Source: Dromaius novaehollandiae (Eukaryota; Chordata; Aves; Casuariiformes; Dromaiidae). Taken from it: a stretch of DNA of 64,000 nt. How positions within the stretch are numbered: the first letter of the stretch is position 1; each line of letters starts with the position of its first letter. Below the pieces are notes generated by a model. The model was not told the DNA's origin, did no database searches, and worked only from the letters and a program-made list of their open reading frames with translations. Position numbers and translations under genes: made by a program. Shown one piece after another: positions 59,001-64,000 of this stretch. The DNA lies in contig NC_088113.1 of the NCBI RefSeq assembly GCF_036370855.1, positions 15,272,501 to 15,336,500 of the forward strand, given 5' to 3'.

Positions 59001-61682
59001 TTCTCCCTGTCTCCTGCCTGCGGAGTGGGTCAAACCATCCAGCACTGGCTGGAAAGCAAATGGAGACAGACTTGTGACAGCTGGATAGAGGAGCTAACCC
59101 CCCATAGCACTCGCAGACCCACAGAGATCCCAGTATATTGTAGGTAGTGGCTAAGACCTAGGACAGCCAAGCTCAGGGGTCGGGTGAAATTGCAAAAACC
59201 AGTGAATCTTCCATCAGAAATTTCCAGCTCCTGATTAGGAGTCTCCATGCAGCAGCAGAGCACTTGATCCTCCTGTTGAGTTGTCCAGGGAATCTTCTCG
59301 TGTTTCTAACTCTGGTGATCAGATGGGCGAGTGGGCAAGATATCCTTTTCATGAGCAGCTGAGCTCTGCTTTAAAAAGCAGTTTAGGCACGCACGAGCCG
59401 ATGTCTTGTGAAAAGCCCGTAGGAGGTTTTTAAAAGTGGTCATGGTTGAAAATGTGCTGTCATACAAGTCCACAAAAAAATGTAAAAGACATTTGGATCT
59501 GCATAAGCCCTTTACAAAGTTTTATCTTGATTTTTGTTTGCCAAAATAAATTGGGGTGGAGGGGGGTGGAATGAGACTATATCTCTTGAGGATGTTTTTT
59601 GATTACTGCTGTTGCGCTATGCAGTTTAGCAAGCAGCTGGCCAAAGCGACCTTTTCCATAGCATACATTTTTTGGTGCACATGGCTCTGATATTTCAGTG
59701 ATCACATGCTGTTAGGGGTGTGCAGACTGTCACCAGCAATTTCTTAAACAAGCCCCAAATCTGTCAAGCCTGTGCAGGATGGAGCTCTCTGCTATCGAGA
59801 GCTGTGCACGCAGATACCGTTTGCACTCTCAACTTACACATTTGATTACCCATTTTTGTCCGGACTGTGGCCGTTTGTGCAGACAGACTTAAAACTTCAG
59901 GTTTGCTTACTTTTTGCTCTTGTTTGAGGCCTGACTTTTTGTGGTCTCTGGAAAATCTAGCACTTTCATTTTGTTTTGTTTTCTTTTGTTTTCTTCCACC
60001 TCCCTCATTAGCACTTTCTAGCAAATTAGTAGGCAATCCTGCATTAATCATCTGCAGGATCTTTCAGTCTGTGGATTTTAATTGACTGTGGCATTATTAA
60101 ATTCCCCGCAGAAGCCCAGCTACCTCCGGGCTGGGGTGGGTTGGCTGTTCAAAAGCAACACCTTAGGGCCTGCACTGAGAGGGCAGAGGAAACTCCTGAG
60201 GCCCGGGGACCGCCTGGCATGGCGAGGCTGTAGAGCCGGGATCCCAGAGCTCACGGGTGCGGGAGCAAGCGGAGGCCAGCGCCACTAATCAGACGGAGGT
60301 GGCGGTGGGGCCCGGCGGCCTCCCTCCCTGCCTGGAGGGAGCTGCTGTCTCTCGGTGTCCCTGCGCAGTGGGACGGCTCGCTGGTCAGCTGCTCTCTGCC
60401 GCACCAGAGACATTCATGTCTCTGCTAAGAGCAAGACGTAAAGGTCACCGGGCATGCAAGCGGCTGCCGGTTGTCGCCTGGCTGCTGGGCTGGGGGCTGT
60501 TGACACGGTAACTGCTGAGGAATATTACTCAGGGGAAGAAAACAGAATTAATATCTCATGTTTTACAACAAACACCCTGTAGCATTGCCCTAAACATCCT
60601 ATGTTATGGAAACACCAGCTTAAATGTGTAGCGAATGATAACAGCTGGCAAGCTGGGAAGCCTTTGGTTATTCCCTGGAGATGCCGGCCATCCCTCAGAG
60701 CGCGCTATCTTGATGGGACATGCGCACCGGGCCCCCCATGTTTCTGGTATGGAAACGTGCTGGGGACCTGCTGCAGCAGGAGGGGACGGCTGGACTTGGA
60801 GGGGGCTGTGGGCATCCCAGGAGGCCCGGAGGCCTTTCCGTGTCTTTGAGGGTTGCTTTTTCCTGAGTGGATCCTGGGGAGCCTCCAGGAGAGCTTGCGC
60901 AGTGAGAGGAGCGTGGACCTGCTGTGCCAATGTCGGAAGCACTGGCTACATCAAGGATGAGGAAGATGCAGGAGGCAGCGCTGGCGGGGCCAGGCAGGGC
61001 ATGTCAGGGCCAAAAGGCACGGTGAGCGGGTTAGACGGGTTGTGCATTGAGACTATCCAGGGGTGTTACTTTGAGACCAGTGGGAGTGGGCAGTGGGAGG
61101 TGGAAGACACGCAGGGACCATACTGGAGAGCGAAGGAGAGGACGCCAGGCACTGGAGCTGTCCTGGAGGGCTCGCAGCCCGTGCTTTGCCTTGCACCACT
61201 TCTAACCTTGGGGTTTAGGGGTGTTTTGCTTTTCTTTCTGCCCACCCCAAGCTGGCAGCCCTTGCGGGAGGGCAGCACCACCGAGCAGCACTGCTTCCAC
61301 AGCCGGCACACTTGAGTTGGGGGCGAGGGTGCGGGCGGGGGGGCAGCAGCCCTCGCTGACTCTCTGTCTTTGACTCCACAGACTCACGCCTCACTATGTT
61401 TACCCTCAAGCTATCATTCAGCCCAGCGTGGTGATCCCTACCCCCGTGCAGTCTATCACGTCTCCCTACATTGACTACACCACCGCGAGCCAAGCCTATT
61501 CCCAGTACACCACCGCTGCCTACGACCAGTACCCCTACGCTGCCTCTCCCGCTGCTGGCTTTGTGGGATACGGCTACACGGGCGCAGTCCAGCCCCCCCT
61601 CACCGCCAGCAACCCGGCGGCGCCCGCCACGGCGTTCGTTCAGTACCAGCCCCAACAGCTGCAACCCGACCGCATGCAGTAA
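46905..61682 (+). CDS. RBM38: RBM38 (RNPC1/SEB4), RRM mRNA-stability regulator (4 exons, 215 aa)
   Basis: RBM38 binds AU/U-rich elements in target mRNAs. In mammals it stabilises CDKN1A mRNA and represses TP53 translation through eIF4E, and it is itself induced by p53. SEB4 acts in amphibian muscle. Join: 46905-47072, 47619-47742, 48352-48406, 61382-61682, for 648 nt with stop. A single RRM spans residues 11 to about 88, with RNP2 KIFVGGLPY (12-20) and RNP1 [10 protein letters not shown] (50-59, across exons 1/2). A Tyr/Ala/Gln/Pro-rich tail ends QLQPDRMQ. The length equals the shorter human form starting at MHGSQKD (216 aa). The 23-residue human N-terminal extension has no ATG here. Ser171 in AASPA corresponds to human Ser195. 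RBM24 is the close paralogue; synteny and the tail favour RBM38. Confidence 0.97.
47073..47618 (+). other. RBM38: RBM38 intron 1
   Basis: Its first half is CpG island. An (AATA)n then G9-10 run lies at 47351-47378. Confidence 0.65.
47619..47742 (+). CDS. RBM38: RBM38 coding exon 2 (residues 57-98)
   Basis: It encodes [20 protein letters not shown] and onward to KPRSIQT, the second half of the RRM. Donor ACTG|GTGAGG. Confidence 0.97.
47743..48351 (+). other. RBM38: RBM38 intron 2
   Basis: A 0.6-kb intron with no feature seen. Confidence 0.6.
48352..48406 (+). CDS. RBM38: RBM38 coding exon 3 (residues 98-116)
   Basis: A 55-nt exon encoding [18 protein letters not shown] plus two bases of Gly. 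Human has [19 protein letters not shown]. Donor TTTGG|GTAAGT. Confidence 0.97.
49324..49355. repeat. AGC-T12-A14-GCT palindrome
   Basis: Near-perfect self-complementary homopolymer palindrome with no loop. Confidence 0.9.
52268..52282 (+). repeat. T7-G12 homopolymer run
   Basis: Seven T followed by twelve G, then TGGTTGGGGG. This is a slippage-prone tract and a G-quadruplex candidate. Confidence 0.85.
58260..58500. promoter_or_regulatory. Intronic CpG-rich pocket
   Basis: About 240 bp with dense CpG, including GCGCGGCCGGCGG and the palindrome GGAGCGCGCTCC, isolated inside AT-richer intron. Possible enhancer or alternative promoter; no transcript evidence in the sequence. Confidence 0.4.
61382..61682 (+). 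CDS. RBM38: RBM38 coding exon 4 (residues 116-215, stop)
   Basis: Acceptor GACTCCACAG. It encodes [20 protein letters not shown] and onward to QLQPDRMQ, then TAA. The tail is low-complexity (Tyr, Ala, Thr, Gln, Pro). It contains [16 protein letters not shown], where human has five extra residues after ASPA. Confidence 0.97.
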
Positions 61683-62725
61683 GGGCCCTGCTCGCCGCCT
61701 AGGACAATCTCGTACCGTGGAAGGATGCGACTATGACGGCAAAAGCAACAAAAAAAAAAGTACAAAAGAAACAGGAAAAAAAAAGAAAAAATCCCCTTCC
61801 CCCTTTTGTCCTCTTTATTTAGGTGCGTATCAATACCTAAGCTATTTATAGTGTTAAGGGCAAGCCCAAACCCTTGCAGTCTGACTGTGCTCGTGAAAAA
61901 GGACTTCGGTAAGTTTTTTCAATCTGGACGGATATTGTCATGAAGATGTTCATAAAGTGACTGAAATGTTTTACAGGAAAACAACAGATTCTTGCACACT
62001 TCGCGGTCTGCTTCTATCCCCTGTTGTCTTCTTTCCAGCCCCTGCCCCCATCTGCCCTGTCAGCCCTCCCCTCCTCATCAAACCTGCAATCTTCTTATTT
62101 ACTGTTGAGGTACAGAGGTACTCGGAGAATATGGAAAAAAGCAATCTTATTTTTTGGTTGTACAAAAACTTTGTAATACTCAGAGATGCCTTACAGAAAA
62201 AAAACAGAAAAGAAAAAGAAAAACTATTTTTTAATATTTATTGCGATTTTATTCGCATGAGCTGTGAATTGCAGACAGAAGAATAGTAGTAAGTATCTGC
62301 CTTGTTTAATTCTCATTTTACTAAATTATTGTATGTAGGTAAAAGTTCCTAAGTAATTGCTGAATCACTTCAACATGCAAAAGGGAATATTGGCTTGAAG
62401 GACAGCGGAATATTCCTTTAGTCAACGCACTGTACTATTTTCTTATTTTAATTGTTACTCTGTTAAGATTATTTCAAATTTAGGTATATTTTTAAAATGC
62501 AAAAAAACAACCAAGAATACCGAACATTTTGTCTACTTCGGTAGATCTTTTGTTATAATGCTGCAACCTATGGAGACATTTACAGTATTTATGTGAAAGA
62601 GTTTTGGGGCTGTTGGCCAGCAAAGCTTAGGAGACTATCAAGAATGAAGCAAAGGAAAAAAAAGGTATTATGTCATTGAACAAATGGGTAAACGTAACCT
62701 TTTTATGCCTATACTGCAACAGCCA

Positions 62726-62731
62726 AATAAA
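62726..62731 (+). terminator. RBM38: Polyadenylation signal AATAAA (RBM38)
   Basis: The first of two canonical hexamers 54 bp apart. Confidence 0.5.
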
Positions 62732-62779
62732 GGAAGAGAACAGACAATGTAAGTTAAGTGCATTTCTACAAAGAACAGC

Positions 62780-62785
62780 AATAAA
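62780..62785 (+). terminator. RBM38: Polyadenylation signal AATAAA (main candidate, RBM38)
   Basis: A canonical hexamer with T-rich sequence directly after, about 1.1 kb past the stop. Confidence 0.6.
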
Positions 62786-63489
62786 ATATTTTAACTTTTA
62801 AAACGATTCGATAATGTATGACACGTTTGCTTGGCTAGAGTGGGTTAGGGACTACTTTCAGATGGACCTGTTTCAGCCACCTTGGGTCTTTGCCCGGGAA
62901 GGTGCCAGGGTGGTTTTGGAGCAGAGTCCGCCCCGGACAGCGGAGCACAGTGGGAGCCCTGGGCAGCATGATGCCCGTAGGGTGCCAAGGGCCTGGGACG
63001 GGGCCTGAGCCCGGACCCTGCCGCGGGAGCCACGTGGTCCCAGCATGGGGCACGCGCACTCGTGTGAAATGGTGCCATCCTACGAGGGCAGCGTTGACAC
63101 CTTCCACAGCTCAGGTGTAAAACCGGGATGTGAGACGGTGGGTGCCAGCGGGATCTCGCCCAGAACTCTCAGGATTTTGCCAAAAAATTGCCACCCCCAA
63201 GCACTTTCCTTTCATTCTTGTTTAAAATAAGTTGTTTTTTCTCAAAATTGAATCCATCCAGAAGGCCATGGTATACCAAAGTGCTGTCTCGGTTAAGGGC
63301 TGGGTGGCTGAGGGCCCCGGTGATCTGATAGGGCTCAGGCAGGCTGCAGGCAGCGGTGAGGCTCTGGCATGGTGCTGTCAGGCCCCACGCCTCCCTCCCG
63401 TTACTCATATGACTTTCCCTCACCAATTTGTTTTAGTCATTTGGTTTTCAGATTCTGACAATTACCAACTTCAAATTTGTGTTTTTAAA

Positions 63490-63499
63490 AATAAATAAA
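63490..63499 (+). terminator. RBM38: Distal polyadenylation signals (overlapping AATAAATAAA)
   Basis: Two overlapping AATAAA hexamers could end a longer RBM38 transcript. The sequence between 62810 and 63490 has no other feature. Confidence 0.35.
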
Positions 63500-63519
63500 A
63501 TGATTCTCTTTAAACATGT

Positions 63520-64000
63520 TAGTTATCTAATTCATCTCTGTAAAAGCATAGAAGGACTTTTATTACTTTATATCTTGCCTTGGTTTTCATCAGTTGCTGC
63601 AGAACTGGTGCCAAGAAATCCCTGCATCTTTGGCACCAGTATATATTACTGTTGAGACGCTGATGCTGCCTGAAGCCATCAGGGGAGGAGAGGGTGCCAC
63701 AGGATTGAAAGTAGTGGCAGTACAGTTGTGAGTCTGAGCCACTGACCTGGTGAAGCTACAGGCAAGCACTTACTGCAGACTGACATGGTGGGCATGGATA
63801 ATGTCATCATTAGGCCTCAGAGTAAACAGCCCATCTAGATGAATGGAAACAGTTCGTTCCTGCCTTGCTAATATTGCGTGAGAATGCAGATCGTGATGCT
63901 GTTCCATCAGTCCTGCCTGGGGTTTTACTTACAACCATATGGGTGACATTTATTTCCTTTTTAAGTAATTACTTTCTGTATACAGTTGTGGGCCTGCCAA
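63520..64000. other. Intergenic DNA downstream of RBM38
   Basis: No feature seen up to the window end. Confidence 0.6.

Larger units (their letters stand above)
48407..61381 (+). other. RBM38: RBM38 intron 3 (13 kb)
   Basis: A large intron of mixed composition. It contains a T12A14 palindrome (49324), a G12 run (52268), an AT-rich block with a MEF2 motif (53640-53830), an antisense coding-like stretch (55480-56630) and CpG-rich pockets (51120-51650, 58260-58500, 60180-60500). No coding exon with matching phase was found, so an alternative exon is possible but unsupported. Confidence 0.6.
61683..62805 (+). other. RBM38: RBM38 3'UTR (extent inferred)
   Basis: Begins after the TAA. An A-rich stretch at 61741-61790 is followed by at least six ATTTA pentamers (near 61818, 61848, 62096, 62235, 62561 and 62570), an AU-rich character typical of unstable mRNAs. 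It probably ends just after the AATAAA at 62780. Confidence 0.7.

Overview
The window is vertebrate nuclear DNA, most likely from a bird. The genes have long introns with GT-AG junctions, CpG-island promoters and polyadenylation signals. It carries three co-oriented plus-strand genes in the order SPO11, RAE1, RBM38, which is the conserved amniote order that follows BMP7 (on human chromosome 20q13 and in birds). The proteins are very close to their human orthologues. No Alu, L1 or obvious young mammalian repeats are seen, and GC-rich minisatellites lie beside two of the promoters. A crocodilian or turtle source cannot be excluded, and I cannot name the species.

Layout. 1-4320 is AT-rich intergenic DNA ending in an 89-bp GC-box minisatellite. 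4323-20370 is SPO11, the meiotic double-strand-break transesterase: 13 coding exons encode 401 residues, with the catalytic Tyr and Toprim Glu/Asp residues intact and one U12-type intron. 21620-22440 is the CpG island and promoter of RAE1, only about 0.6-1.2 kb after the 3' end of SPO11. 22449-30664 is the RAE1 coding region: 11 coding exons encode 368 residues, an mRNA-export and mitotic checkpoint WD40 protein. 30665-31940 is the RAE1 3'UTR. 32-45 kb is intergenic and has no gene I can support; it holds a 52-bp inverted repeat pair, a perfect hairpin and a G-quadruplex motif. 45238-46397 is a second, GC-rich minisatellite that runs into the RBM38 CpG island. 46905-61682 is RBM38 (RNPC1/SEB4): 4 coding exons encode 215 residues, an RRM protein controlling mRNA stability and translation, with a 13-kb intron 3. 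61683 to about 62800 (or 63520) is its AU-rich 3'UTR, followed by intergenic DNA to the end.

All three reading frames were reassembled exon by exon, and every splice phase closes (1206, 1107 and 648 nt including stops), so the genes look intact. They do not form a pathway. SPO11 is meiotic, RAE1 is a housekeeping nuclear-pore/mRNA-export factor, and RBM38 is a p53/E2F-linked RNA-binding protein. I found no new multi-gene system. The most distinctive signals are the U12 intron in SPO11, the frame-neutral SPO11 exon 2, the two promoter-adjacent minisatellites and the unexplained inverted repeat at 36.1/38.8 kb.
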